The position numbers and the translations under genes were made by a program. The notes below the pieces were generated by a model. The model made no database searches. It was given only the letters and a program-made list of their open reading frames with translations, and was not told the origin of the DNA. A stretch of DNA of 22,894 nucleotides from Chloroflexota bacterium (lineage in GTDB: Bacteria > Chloroflexota > Anaerolineae > CG2-30-64-16), in assembly GCA_029555885.1 (NCBI GenBank), contig JAKPQT010000621.1, positions 1 to 22,894 of the forward strand. Reading direction: 5' to 3'. Every line of letters starts with the position of its first letter. The first letter of the stretch is position 1. Of this stretch, positions 1 to 8,085 are shown piece by piece.

Positions 1-1
1 G

Positions 2-1822
2 GTGGTAGGCATCGCATTTGTGGAGGCGGCGGTGCTCGGCCTGCTGGCGCTCCTGGCCGCGGTGCCCATCAGCAGTTGGATTGCTCAGGCCGTCGGCTCC
101 ACGACGAGCTTCCTCGACTTCACGCAACGGCCTGACCTGCGGGTGAGCTTCAGCCCGACGACGCTCGAGCTCGGCCTGGCTGCGTTCGCCATTGCGCTGC
201 TGGCGCAGCTCTGGCCGACGTTCTCGGCGGCCAAGTTTACCATCGTGACCTACAAGCAGGAGCGCGCGCGGTTGCTGCGCCCGCCGTGGTGGCAGCGCGC
301 CTACCTGGACGTCCTACTGCTCATCCCCGCAGGCTACGGCGCCTACCTGCTGCGCCAGCAAGGCACGATTTCCGTGCCGGGCGCGGAGTTGAGCGGTGAC
401 CCGTTTGCCAACCCTCTGCTTTTTCTCGTGCCCGCGCTCGGCATCTTCGCCGTGACCCTGCTGGTTCTGCGGCTGATGCCGGCAATCATGTCCGTGCTGG
501 CGTGGGTGCTGTCGAAGATCGGCGGTGTGGGCGCGATGCTGGCGGCGCGGCAGCTGGCGCGGATGCCCGGCACATATGCTGGACCGCTCATCCTCCTGGT
601 GTTGACGTTGAGCCTCTCCGCGTTCACGGCCTCGCTGGCTGAGACGCTCGACGCGCACCTGTACGACCAGTCGTATTACGCGGTGGGTTCGGATATGCGC
701 GTGTACGAGCTGGCCGAGGATACGCAGGCCTCCGGCACTTTCATGTTTGGCACGGCCCCGGCGCAGGAAACCGCAGGGGAAGAAGAGGCTGTCATCGCGG
801 GCCCGCGCTGGAACTTCTTGCCGGTGACGGAGTATCTTAAGGTCCCCGGTGTGGAGGCCGCGGCGCGCATCGGCACGTACCCCGCTTCCAGCAACCTGAG
901 CGGCGGCTTCCAGGAAGCGGAGTTTATGGGCGTGGACCGTGTGGATTTCTCCCGTGTGGCCTACTGGCGCCGTGACTTCGCCGCCTATCGCATGGGCACG
1001 CTGATGAACAACCTGGCGACCTCGCCGGATGCCGTCATCGTCCCCAATGAGTTCCTGCGCCAGAACGCCCTCGCGGTCGGCGACACCTTCCGCATCCAGG
1101 TGCAGCTCTACGGCAAGGCGGTCGATCTCGACGCCAAGATTGCCGGGACATTCGAATACTTCCCGACCTGGTATCCGGGCAGCGAGGACACCGGGTGGCT
1201 GTTCGTCGGCAACCTGGATAACCTTTACGAGCTGGCGGGAGACCAGTACCCTTACGATGTCTGGCTCCGCACGGACGGTAAGCATACCAAAGCCGAGATG
1301 AACAAGCAGTTGCTCGACCTGGGATTCCGCGCCTCAGTGAGCGATGTCGCGCTGGAACGGGTGGACAAGGAACAGACCCGCCCCGAACGGCAGGGGTTGT
1401 TCGGGTTCCTATCAATCGGGTTCGCGGCCGCGGCCCTGTTGACGGTGCTCGGCTTCTCGCTCTACGCGCTTTTCTCGTTCCGGCGGCGGTTCATCGAGCT
1501 GGGCATGTTGCGGGCCATCGGCCTGTCCTCCACGCAGATGACCGTGCTCCTGGCCAGCGAGCTGGCGTTTATCATCCTGGCGGGCCTGGTCATCGGCACC
1601 ATCTTGGGCGTGGCCGCCAGCAGCCTGTTCATCCCGTATCTGCAGGTCGGGTCCGGGCCGGAGGCACTCATCCCGCCCTACCTGGTGTCCATCGCGTGGC
1701 CGTCCATCGTCCGTATCTGGGCGCTCTTCGGGCTGCTCTTCGTGGGCGTGTTGACCGTACTGGCTGTCCTGCTGCTGCGCATGCGCATCTTCCAGGCGGT
1801 CAAGCTCGGTGAGACCGCATAA
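2..1822 (+). CDS. ABC transporter permease, FtsX/MacB type (5'-truncated by window edge)
   Basis: Inner-membrane permease subunit of an FtsX/MacB-like ABC system. Such systems do not usually pump through a classic channel; they transmit ATPase motion to an extracytoplasmic domain (lipoprotein extraction, peptide or drug export, cell-wall control). The visible 606 residues start with a hydrophobic helix and the end of a first FtsX repeat (about 1-80). Further helices lie near 105-120, 138-165 and 195-215. A soluble, acidic extracytoplasmic domain follows (about 217-465), then a second FtsX repeat with helices near 470-495, 515-545 and 570-595, including the characteristic GMLRAIGLSSTQM-type segment. 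The reading frame is open at the left edge and the first codon is mid-domain, so the true start is upstream. It ends in TAA nine bases before the first ATPase gene, so the three genes form one operon. The substrate cannot be read from sequence. Confidence 0.9.
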   Translation: MVGIAFVEAAVLGLLALLAAVPISSWIAQAVGSTTSFLDFTQRPDLRVSFSPTTLELGLAAFAIALLAQLWPTFSAAKFTIVTYKQERARLLRPPWWQRAYLDVLLLIPAGYGAYLLRQQGTISVPGAELSGDPFANPLLFLVPALGIFAVTLLVLRLMPAIMSVLAWVLSKIGGVGAMLAARQLARMPGTYAGPLILLVLTLSLSAFTASLAETLDAHLYDQSYYAVGSDMRVYELAEDTQASGTFMFGTAPAQETAGEEEAVIAGPRWNFLPVTEYLKVPGVEAAARIGTYPASSNLSGGFQEAEFMGVDRVDFSRVAYWRRDFAAYRMGTLMNNLATSPDAVIVPNEFLRQNALAVGDTFRIQVQLYGKAVDLDAKIAGTFEYFPTWYPGSEDTGWLFVGNLDNLYELAGDQYPYDVWLRTDGKHTKAEMNKQLLDLGFRASVSDVALERVDKEQTRPERQGLFGFLSIGFAAAALLTVLGFSLYALFSFRRRFIELGMLRAIGLSSTQMTVLLASELAFIILAGLVIGTILGVAASSLFIPYLQVGSGPEALIPPYLVSIAWPSIVRIWALFGLLFVGVLTVLAVLLLRMRIFQAVKLGETA

Positions 1823-1831
1823 GGCAGATTC

Positions 1832-2827
1832 ATGTCACAAGAGCCATTCATCATCTGTGATAACCTGGTCAAGATTTACAAAGTCGCCCAGCTCGAGGTC
1901 GTCGCACTGCAAGGGCTGGACCTCACGGTCGCGCGTGGAGAGTTGCTCGGCGTCGTCGGCGCGAGCGGCAGCGGCAAATCGACGCTGATGAACATCGTCG
2001 GCGGGCTGGACCGGCCCACCGCGGGCCGCGTGTGGGTGAACAACCAGGACCTGCTGAAGATGTCCGACCTTGCGCTCGACCACTATCGCCGTGCGCAGGT
2101 CGGGTTTGTCTGGCAGCAGAGCGCGCGTAACCTGATCCCTTACCTGTCGGCGGAGGAAAACGTCGAGCTGCCGATGACGCTGGCAGGCACGGTGCGCGGC
2201 AAGCGCAAGCGTGCGCAGATGCTCCTGGAGACAGTCGGGCTGACGCGGCGGCGACGCCATGCGCTGGGCCAACTCTCCGGCGGTGAGCAGCAACGCGTCG
2301 CGATTGCGGTCGCGCTGGCGAATGACCCGCGCATGTTGCTGGCCGACGAACCGACCGGCGAAGTGGACACCGAGACCGCGCTGACCATCTATGGCGCGTT
2401 CCGCCAGTTGACCACCGACCTAGGCGTGACGACGTTGATCGTCAGCCACGATCCCGGCATCGCACGGCACGTGGACCGGGTCGTCGCGATCCGAGATGGC
2501 AAGCTGGCTGCGGAGACGATGCGCCAGGCGCGAACAGAACGTGTCAACGGGAACGGGGATGAGGTCGAGGCAGAGATCGAGGAAGAGGAAGTCTTCGAGG
2601 AACTGCTGGTTCTCGACTCGGCGGGCCGGCTCCAGATTCCCAAGCACCTGTTGGAGGAGTACGGCTTCCAGGGCCGTGCGCGCATCGAGGTCCACGAGGA
2701 CGGGGTGCTGATCCGGCCGGCGTCACGGCAGGGCGACGAGCGCGTGGCGAGCGCTGCGGTGGACGAATTGGCTGAACGCAAGCGCCGGGGCGGGCTGCTC
2801 GGGCGCCTGCTGCACCGAGGGAATTGA
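1832..2827 (+). CDS. ABC transporter ATPase with C-terminal AbrB/SpoVT-like domain
   Basis: Cytoplasmic ATPase for the adjacent FtsX-type permease (MacB/LolD-like class). Over residues 1-230 the canonical motifs are intact: Walker [10 protein letters not shown] at 43-51, Q-loop near Q95/Q96, signature LSGGEQ at 148-153, Walker [10 protein letters not shown] at 168-176 with E173, and switch H206. At 331 residues it is about 100 longer than a LolD-type ATPase. The extra part is a highly acidic linker (about 243-257), then [12 protein letters not shown] and [16 protein letters not shown] at about 258-296. This resembles the swapped-hairpin AbrB/MazE/SpoVT fold (beta strand, IPK, short helix, paired strands ending IRP). 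A basic tail ([13 protein letters not shown]) closes it. The ATPase call is firm. The AbrB assignment is from pattern recognition only; the domain could be a dimerisation module rather than DNA-binding. Confidence 0.93.
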   Translation: MSQEPFIICDNLVKIYKVAQLEVVALQGLDLTVARGELLGVVGASGSGKSTLMNIVGGLDRPTAGRVWVNNQDLLKMSDLALDHYRRAQVGFVWQQSARNLIPYLSAEENVELPMTLAGTVRGKRKRAQMLLETVGLTRRRRHALGQLSGGEQQRVAIAVALANDPRMLLADEPTGEVDTETALTIYGAFRQLTTDLGVTTLIVSHDPGIARHVDRVVAIRDGKLAAETMRQARTERVNGNGDEVEAEIEEEEVFEELLVLDSAGRLQIPKHLLEEYGFQGRARIEVHEDGVLIRPASRQGDERVASAAVDELAERKRRGGLLGRLLHRGN

Positions 2828-2849
2828 CAAGCAATCTGTCCGAACGAGG

Positions 2850-2899
2850 GTAGCACAGCCCCTTGTGGGCGTGCGGACGGGCACAAGGCCCTATGCTAC
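2850..2899 (+). promoter_or_regulatory. Large imperfect hairpin between the two ATPase genes
   Basis: Arms 2850-2867 and 2882-2899 pair at 15 of 18 positions (GTAGCA/TGCTAC at the base, CCTTGTG/CACAAGG at the top) around a 14-base loop. It lies 22 bases after the first ATPase stop and 43 bases before the second ATPase start. No T-run follows, so it looks more like an attenuator, mRNA-processing or stabilising element within the operon than a simple intrinsic terminator. The function is inferred. Confidence 0.6.
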
Positions 2900-2942
2900 G
2901 TGTTATCTGGACAAGGCTATAAGGGCGACGAGGTTCCGATTC

Positions 2943-3635
2943 ATGCAACCAGAGACAAACGGCGTGCCGGCAGTTGAGACGGCTGGCCTCAAGCGCATCT
3001 ACAAGGTCGGGTCGATGGAGGTGGCCGCGTTGCGCGGCATCGATTTGAGCATTCCGGCGGGCGGGTTTGTGGCGCTCAAGGGGCGGTCAGGCAGCGGCAA
3101 GACGACCTTGCTGAACTGCGTGGGCGGGCTAGACCGGCCGTCCAGTGGGACGGTGCGCGTGTTCGGTGAGGAGATTGCCCGGCTGAGCGACCGGCAGCGC
3201 ACGCGCTGGCGATCACGCCACATCGGCTTTATCTTCCAGTCGTTCGGGCTGCTGCCGACGTTGTCGGCCTATGAGAACGTCGAGCTGATGCTGCGCATCT
3301 CCGGCGCACGCATTCGGGAGCGGAAGGAGCGGGCAGTCTACTGCCTCAACCTGGTCGGCCTGACCAAGTGGATGCATCACCGGCCGTATGAGCTGTCCGG
3401 CGGTCAGCAGCAGCGCGTGGCGATTGCCCGCGCGCTGGCGAACAAGCCGCGCCTGATCCTGGCCGACGAGCCGACGGGCGAGCTGGATAGCACCACCGCG
3501 CGCGAGGTGCTGACCCTCTTCCGTCAGGTCATCGAGCAGGAGCACGTCACCATCCTCATGTCGTCGCACGACCAACTGGTGGACGAGTACGTGGACCGCA
3601 TCGTGTCCCTGCGGGATGGGCAAGTAGTGTCGTAA
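2943..3635 (+). CDS. ABC transporter ATPase, LolD/MacB class
   Basis: Second cytoplasmic ATPase of the operon, 230 residues, the usual length for the LolD/FtsE/MacB group. Walker A GRSGSGKTT at 47-55, Q-loop Q99, signature LSGGQQ at 151-156, Walker B LILADEPTG at 171-179, and switch H209 are all intact. The start chosen gives a normal family N-terminus (METNG-like lead, then LKRIYKVGSMEVAALRGI). The earlier in-frame ATG at 2865 was rejected because it would translate the intergenic hairpin. Having two complete but different ATPases beside one visible permease suggests either a heterodimeric ATPase pair or a second permease upstream of the window. Unlike its neighbour it has no C-terminal extension. 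Confidence 0.93.
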   Translation: MQPETNGVPAVETAGLKRIYKVGSMEVAALRGIDLSIPAGGFVALKGRSGSGKTTLLNCVGGLDRPSSGTVRVFGEEIARLSDRQRTRWRSRHIGFIFQSFGLLPTLSAYENVELMLRISGARIRERKERAVYCLNLVGLTKWMHHRPYELSGGQQQRVAIARALANKPRLILADEPTGELDSTTAREVLTLFRQVIEQEHVTILMSSHDQLVDEYVDRIVSLRDGQVVS

Positions 3636-3647
3636 GACTATCCCCTC

Positions 3648-3703
3648 ATGGCTGGGGCCGGTTTCGGCTGTGGCGGACCCACAGCCCACCGTGCCCCAGC
3701 CAT
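3648..3703. terminator. Nested hairpin, probable bidirectional terminator
   Basis: An outer perfect 11-bp stem (3648-3658 with 3693-3703, ATGGCTGGGGC/GCCCCAGCCAT) encloses an inner perfect 8-bp stem (3666-3673 with 3679-3686, GGCTGTGG/CCACAGCC). It lies between the stop of the second ATPase (+) and the stop of the membrane protein (-), the position expected for a shared terminator of convergent genes. There is no clear T-tract on either side, so Rho-independent activity is uncertain. Confidence 0.65.
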
Positions 3704-3707
3704 CTAT

Positions 3708-4178
3708 TTACCCCAAACGGAACCAGGGCCGGCCTGCGCCCGCAGGCATGAACGGCCAGGGGATGCTGATGAAGATAATCAGCAGCGCGGCCAGGAAGAA
3801 GAGGGCTGCGAGACGGTGCTTCGCGGCCGCGGGCCGGTCGCGTCGGGCGAGGCTGCGGCCCACATGGGCCACCACCAGCGCCACTACCATCCCGAAGAGA
3901 TGCTCCACGGCATAGAAGCGCAGGACGGAATTCCCCATCGCCCCACCGAAATCGCGCAGCGCGGCAGTCGTCATCGGGCTGAAGACGACGTAGAGCAGGA
4001 AGCCGATCAGCAACTGCACGTCGAGGCTGGTGACGAAGCCCAGGCCCACACGGTTATCGGTCTGCGTCCAGGGTCGGTTGCCGCGCCAGCCCATGAATCC
4101 GCGCACCACGGCGATGACACCCAGGATGACGACCACCCAACGAAGCAGCGAGTGCAGGGTCAACAGAAACGGGTACAT
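3708..4178 (-). CDS. Small four-helix integral membrane protein, conserved, function unknown
   Basis: A 156-residue protein with four predicted transmembrane helices at about 7-27, 47-67, 88-108 and 123-143. Histidines at membrane positions (H9 in helix 1, H93 and H105 in helix 3) and the motif FYAVEHLFGM recall b-type cytochrome or haem-handling membrane proteins. The C-terminus has a proline/tryptophan signature, ISIPWPF then GRPWF, which I associate with a conserved bacterial membrane family of unknown function. The start at 4178 was chosen over one 20 codons earlier because GAAAGGAAAG lies just upstream and the helix-1 sequence starts immediately. It stands alone: convergent with the ABC operon and separated from manA by about 105 bp. 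Haem binding is a suggestion only. Confidence 0.8.
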   Translation of the reverse strand: MYPFLLTLHSLLRWVVVILGVIAVVRGFMGWRGNRPWTQTDNRVGLGFVTSLDVQLLIGFLLYVVFSPMTTAALRDFGGAMGNSVLRFYAVEHLFGMVVALVVAHVGRSLARRDRPAAAKHRLAALFFLAALLIIFISIPWPFMPAGAGRPWFRLG

Positions 4179-4283
4179 AGCTTTCCTTTCGTGATGACAG
4201 TGGCCCCAAAATAACCGGCCATCGGAGACAGAATGCACTATCTGCGTGACGGTGTCCGGCTGCCAGCTTCCAGTTTCCCGGTC

Positions 4284-5342
4284 CTAATTCATGACCACAG
4301 TCTGAATCGCATCCTCGCTGTATCCCGCAGCGCGGAGCGGCTCGACTAAGCCCGCGGCGAGGTCAGGCACGTAGGCGCGCAGCCAGCGGCAGCTGTCGCG
4401 GGGCGCCAGAGTGTACTCGCCCAACCCGGCGGGCAGGACGGCCGACTGACGGTGCAGTTCGAGCGTGCCGCCGGCCCACTGCACATCGAGGCTGCCGTCG
4501 ATGACTGTCAGAATCTCGAACGTGCCCGGATCAGTCGTCAGTGCTCGAGGCTCGTCCGCCTGCCAGCGTTCGAGTGCAAAGAACGGGCACGCGACAAGCA
4601 GGTCGCGGCCCGGCGCGAGCGCCAGCGGGGCCAGCCGACCACGGCCGGGAGGCGTGAAGTCCAGCACATCAAGCGACTTGGCGACGTGCAGCTCGCGCGG
4701 CCGGCCCGTCCGGGCATCCTTGCGGCCGTAATCGTACAGCCGGTAGGTGATGTCCGACTTCTGCTGGATCTCGTAGAGCAGAATACCACCGCCAATGGCA
4801 TGGACTGTTCCGGCGGGCACATAGACCGTATCGCCGGCCGCAGCCGGGATGTGCTGGAGCAGGTCGAGAAGCGCGTCGTCTGCGACGGCTGCGGCCACCT
4901 CCGCGGGCGAGGTGGGCCGCGCAAAGCCGTAGATGAGCGACGCGCCCGGGTCTGCGGCCAGGATGTGCCAGGCTTCGGTCTTGCCGTGGAAGCCGGACCC
5001 GGCCTCGACCCGGTGGGCATAGGCGTCGTCGGGGTGCACCTGGACGGAGAGCCTGTCTCCCGCGTCGATGAGCTTCGCCAGCAGCGGGAAGTCCGCGCCG
5101 TAGCGGGCCACCGTCCGGCTGCCGACCAGCGCTTCGCCCAGCGCGTGCGTGGCCTCGGCCAGCGTCTGTCCGGCCAGCGGGCCGTTCGTGATGCGGTTGC
5201 CCTCGTAGACCTGCCAGCTTTCGCCCACGCGGGGCATGTCGGCTTCCACGCCGAGCAGCGCGGCCAGGCGGCTGCCGCTCCACATGGGCGCGACCAGCCG
5301 CGATTCGGTCAGCAGAGGGTACAGTGTGCGTGCATGCGACAT
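4284..5342 (-). CDS. manA: Mannose-6-phosphate isomerase, class I
   Basis: Zinc-dependent interconversion of mannose 6-phosphate and fructose 6-phosphate in the cytoplasm, feeding GDP-mannose synthesis or mannose use. The 352 residues fit the short bacterial class I form. The zinc ligands are visible: Q101 and H103 in SVQVHPDD, E123 in GKTEAWHIL, and H181 in VPAGTVHAIGGG. The substrate-site stretch SDITYRLYDYGR (196-207) and the following RELHVAKSLD segment are also typical. It starts 12 bases after the mutarotase stop, so it is the last gene of a four-gene minus-strand operon. The Shine-Dalgarno is modest (GGCAGG). Pairing with a hexose-6-phosphate mutarotase supports a hexose-phosphate role. 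Confidence 0.93.
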   Translation of the reverse strand: MSHARTLYPLLTESRLVAPMWSGSRLAALLGVEADMPRVGESWQVYEGNRITNGPLAGQTLAEATHALGEALVGSRTVARYGADFPLLAKLIDAGDRLSVQVHPDDAYAHRVEAGSGFHGKTEAWHILAADPGASLIYGFARPTSPAEVAAAVADDALLDLLQHIPAAAGDTVYVPAGTVHAIGGGILLYEIQQKSDITYRLYDYGRKDARTGRPRELHVAKSLDVLDFTPPGRGRLAPLALAPGRDLLVACPFFALERWQADEPRALTTDPGTFEILTVIDGSLDVQWAGGTLELHRQSAVLPAGLGEYTLAPRDSCRWLRAYVPDLAAGLVEPLRAAGYSEDAIQTVVMN

Positions 5343-5354
5343 GGCAGCCTGCCG

Positions 5355-6209
5355 TCAGACGGTGAGCACCTGGCGGCCCTGCCAGGTCTCTCCCGGGTGC
5401 AGCTCGACGGGTTGGCCGACGATGGCGGCCTCGATACAGATGAACCGCTCGTAGCCGCCGGGCGGGAGATCGTCCAGCGCGGCGCCCCGCACCGGGCCGG
5501 GGTTCCAGACGACGATATCGGGGAAGCCCTCTGCCGCGACTGCAAGGCGGCGACCCGGCTCGGCCAGCGTGACCTGTCGCGGCGCGTTGAAGTAGATGCG
5601 GTCCACCTCGCCCTCGAAGTGCAGTTGGGCGTCCGCCTGCACCTTGTCCTGATAGCCGTCCGCGGCATCGCGGAACGGCAGGCCGCCCAGCCCCTCGACC
5701 ACGACGGCTGCCAGGTCGCGCACCGCGAAGTAGGTATGCAGCGCGGCGGTGAACTCGAAGGGCCGGTCGTCCGTGTTCTCGATGGTCAATCCGACCGCCA
5801 ACTGCGGCCCGCCTGCGGTCACGGCCAGCCGGCCGCGAAAGCGGTGCGGCCAGAGCGCGAGGGTATGTTGGTTCTCCGCAATGACGAACTCGGCTGTCGC
5901 GGTGGCCGATGTCGCACCCTGGCGCACGCCCGTGTACTCCCATTGCAGCGTTCGCAGGAACCCGTGCTTGGGGAGCGGCCCCATGCCGGAGAACTGCGGG
6001 AAGACGACCGGCACGCCCCCGCGGATGGAGGCACCCGGCCGGTAGTCGGCCTGCGGGCTGAGATAGAGCTGTTCCTCACCGCCCGCGGGAATCCAAGACG
6101 TCACATGCGCGCCGTAGAGATAGATTTCGGCCCGCGCGCCGTCCGCAGCCGACATCACGACCTTCGGCAGCCCGGCTGCCCCGTTGACCACTCCTGCCGG
6201 TCCTTGCAT
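5355..6209 (-). CDS. D-hexose-6-phosphate mutarotase (YeaD-like aldose 1-epimerase)
   Basis: Galactose-mutarotase-fold enzyme, probably interconverting the alpha and beta anomers of glucose 6-phosphate or a related hexose phosphate. It has 284 residues. Family signs are the early GAHVTSW segment (33-39), RGGVPVVFPQFSGMG (63-77), HGFLR with H82, the second conserved histidine H158 in LHTYF, D203 in EVDRIYF, and E260 near the C-terminus in ICIEAA, consistent with the catalytic His/Glu arrangement of the YeaD group. GGAGGAG lies 8 bases before the ATG and follows directly on the glycosylase stop, so the genes are co-transcribed and probably coupled. Position next to manA supports a hexose-6-phosphate substrate rather than free galactose. 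Confidence 0.88.
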   Translation of the reverse strand: MQGPAGVVNGAAGLPKVVMSAADGARAEIYLYGAHVTSWIPAGGEEQLYLSPQADYRPGASIRGGVPVVFPQFSGMGPLPKHGFLRTLQWEYTGVRQGATSATATAEFVIAENQHTLALWPHRFRGRLAVTAGGPQLAVGLTIENTDDRPFEFTAALHTYFAVRDLAAVVVEGLGGLPFRDAADGYQDKVQADAQLHFEGEVDRIYFNAPRQVTLAEPGRRLAVAAEGFPDIVVWNPGPVRGAALDDLPPGGYERFICIEAAIVGQPVELHPGETWQGRQVLTV

Positions 6210-6225
6210 GGCGTGTCACTCCTCC

Positions 6226-7101
6226 CTAATGTTCATCCCACTGCCAGAACCAATAGGCCAGGCCCTTCCACTTGCCCCACGGCGCAAAGACTTTCTCGAT
6301 ATCCGCGGGTGTCACGGGCGCACCCGCGAAGAACTCGCGCGAGACCATCTTCGCGGCCCACGAATCCGCCGGAATGTAGTCGTAGTGCGCCAGCAGCATG
6401 AGCAGGTTCGCGGCCGCATACGGCCCGATGCCCTGGATGCTGATGAGCCGCTTGCGCAGTTCCGGCGTCGGGAGAGAGGTCGTCTTGAGAGCCTCCACGT
6501 CCAGCTTGCCTGAGGCGACCTCGCGCGCCAGGGTTGCCACGTAGGGCGCGCGGTAGCCGAGGCGCGCGTCGCTGCGCAGCGCCTCCACGCTGACGGACGC
6601 GAGCTGCTCAGGCGTGGGGAACGCGCGGCGAGTTGGCTCTGCGGGCAGCGGGTCGCCGTACAGGTTGACGAGCGCGGCGGTCATGCGCTTCGTCGCGGCC
6701 CACAGCGTGTTGGTGGTGAGGATGGTCTTGACCACATCCTCGAAGAGCGTGGCCGAACGGAGGATGCGGCCTTTCGCCTCGATTGCGGCGCGGGCCAGCT
6801 TGGGCTCGTTGGCCGCGGCCTCATAGAAGGGCGAGAGGTCCTGGTCGAGGCCGGCCATCCAACGCACGGTATCTGCGATCTCGGTTTCTTCTGCCGCGTT
6901 GACGGGGACATCTGTCCTCACGCTCACGGCCTCGGGCAGCGGCTCGACGGTCAGCTCCAGTACCCGCCCCTGCGCCAGCCGCGCGATATAGGAGAAGCCG
7001 CCATCTCCCGTGGGCCGAAAAGGCGCGAGCTGGATCCAGCCGTGCGAGTTGACGACGACAGGGAGGGAAAAAGGCGGTCGAGCAGGCAGTGTGATGGTCA
7101 T
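6226..7101 (-). CDS. HhH-GPD family DNA glycosylase (AlkA/OGG-like)
   Basis: Base-excision-repair glycosylase that flips and removes damaged bases, 291 residues. The C-terminal HhH-GPD core is clear: LGYRAPYV at 181-188 (as in OGG1/AlkA relatives), the helix-hairpin-helix ISIQGIGPYAAANLL at about 220-234, and the catalytic aspartate D246 in IPADSWA. The lysine that gives OGG1 its lyase activity is replaced (GIGPYAA), so a monofunctional AlkA-like 3-methyladenine glycosylase is most likely. The N-terminal ~90 residues form the small beta domain seen in AlkA/OGG proteins. It lies 24 bases after the radical SAM gene and 16 before the mutarotase gene, all on one strand. Substrate specificity cannot be fixed from sequence. 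Confidence 0.88.
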   Translation of the reverse strand: MTITLPARPPFSLPVVVNSHGWIQLAPFRPTGDGGFSYIARLAQGRVLELTVEPLPEAVSVRTDVPVNAAEETEIADTVRWMAGLDQDLSPFYEAAANEPKLARAAIEAKGRILRSATLFEDVVKTILTTNTLWAATKRMTAALVNLYGDPLPAEPTRRAFPTPEQLASVSVEALRSDARLGYRAPYVATLAREVASGKLDVEALKTTSLPTPELRKRLISIQGIGPYAAANLLMLLAHYDYIPADSWAAKMVSREFFAGAPVTPADIEKVFAPWGKWKGLAYWFWQWDEH

Positions 7102-7125
7102 TGGGCGTATCCTGTGCTCTCCAAA

Positions 7126-8025
7126 TCAAAGAAGCTTCAGTTGCACCGGCTGCTGCATCCGGTACGGCGCGACCCCGCGCGCCAGGCCGTAGCGTTGGGC
7201 GAGACCGTCGAACAACGCCTCAAGCTGCGCGGTGTGCTGGCCGTCAGCATGATAACGCTCGCCATAGCGGCGCTCGTAGATGGACCGCAGCCCAGGGAAC
7301 AGCCGGTCCAACTCGGCGTAATAATAGTCGCGCTGCCGGTTGCGCAGGGTCATGCCGAAGCCGGGCACGACATGGCTTGCGCCGCACTCATGCGCGCGGG
7401 TGACGATGGCCGTGATGTTGGCTGCGTTATCCTCAAGGTAGGGCAGCACGGGCATGAGCATGACGCCGGTGCGGATGCCTGCGGCCGCGAGCGTCTCCAG
7501 CGCGCGGAAGCGGGCCGAGGACGGCGGCGCGCCCGGCTCAACCTTGCGCGCCAACTCATCGTCGGCAGCCGTGATGGTGAAGCTGGCGACCGCGCCTGCC
7601 GGCCCGGCCGCGGCGTTGATTGCCAGCAGCAGGTCCACGTCGCGCAGCACGAGATCGCTCTTCGTCAGGATGTGGACCGGGAAGCCAAACTCCGCGACGA
7701 TTGCGAGCGCCTGTGTGGTCAGCCGGAACTTGCGCTCGACCGGCTGGTACGGGTCGTTCATCGAGCCGGTGCCGATGTAGCCCTTGATGCGCTTGTGCGC
7801 GAGCTCGTGGCGCAGCAGCGCGGGCGCGTTGGCCTTGACGAGTACCTCGCCGTCGAAATCCTCGATCTGGTAACACTCGCTGCGGGAGTCGCAGTAGATG
7901 CAATGGTGGCCGCACCCGCGGTAGAGGTTCATGGTGTACTTGATCCCAAACCACGGGTCGGGGTCTTTGACTGAGGACAGGAGCGTCTTGGCCTGGATTT
8001 CGCGCACGTTCATGGCAAGAGCCAT
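7126..8025 (-). CDS. SPL-family radical SAM protein
   Basis: Radical S-adenosylmethionine enzyme of the spore-photoproduct-lyase-like group (SplB/Rv2578c relatives). With the start at 8025 it has 299 residues. The 4Fe-4S cluster motif CX3CX2C is at C38, C42 and C45 (RGCGHHCIYC), followed by GYIGTGSMNDPYQPVE and HILTKSDLVLRD, both typical of the family. An upstream in-frame ATG at 8124 was rejected because it would translate the preceding terminator-like hairpin; a further ATG at 8013 remains possible. Function is not established for most non-spore members. Co-transcription with a DNA glycosylase is consistent with, but does not prove, a nucleic-acid repair role. It is the first gene of the four-gene operon. 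Confidence 0.87.
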   Translation of the reverse strand: MALAMNVREIQAKTLLSSVKDPDPWFGIKYTMNLYRGCGHHCIYCDSRSECYQIEDFDGEVLVKANAPALLRHELAHKRIKGYIGTGSMNDPYQPVERKFRLTTQALAIVAEFGFPVHILTKSDLVLRDVDLLLAINAAAGPAGAVASFTITAADDELARKVEPGAPPSSARFRALETLAAAGIRTGVMLMPVLPYLEDNAANITAIVTRAHECGASHVVPGFGMTLRNRQRDYYYAELDRLFPGLRSIYERRYGERYHADGQHTAQLEALFDGLAQRYGLARGVAPYRMQQPVQLKLL

Positions 8026-8085
8026 GATACCCGGAGAAGGCCTTCGTGGCAAGTGAGGATGAAGCCGGCAGGATTGCAGAGGTCG

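Noticed and set aside
2865..2942. Earlier ATG for the second ABC ATPase
   Set aside because: Lies within the intergenic hairpin; the ATG at 2943 gives a standard family N-terminus.
3648..4214. 188-codon open frame on the plus strand after the second ATPase
   Set aside because: Starts inside the terminator hairpin, charged low-similarity sequence, antisense to the well-formed four-helix membrane protein.
4452..6401. 649-codon open frame on the plus strand
   Set aside because: Antisense to manA, the mutarotase and part of the glycosylase; spans three real genes and their boundaries.
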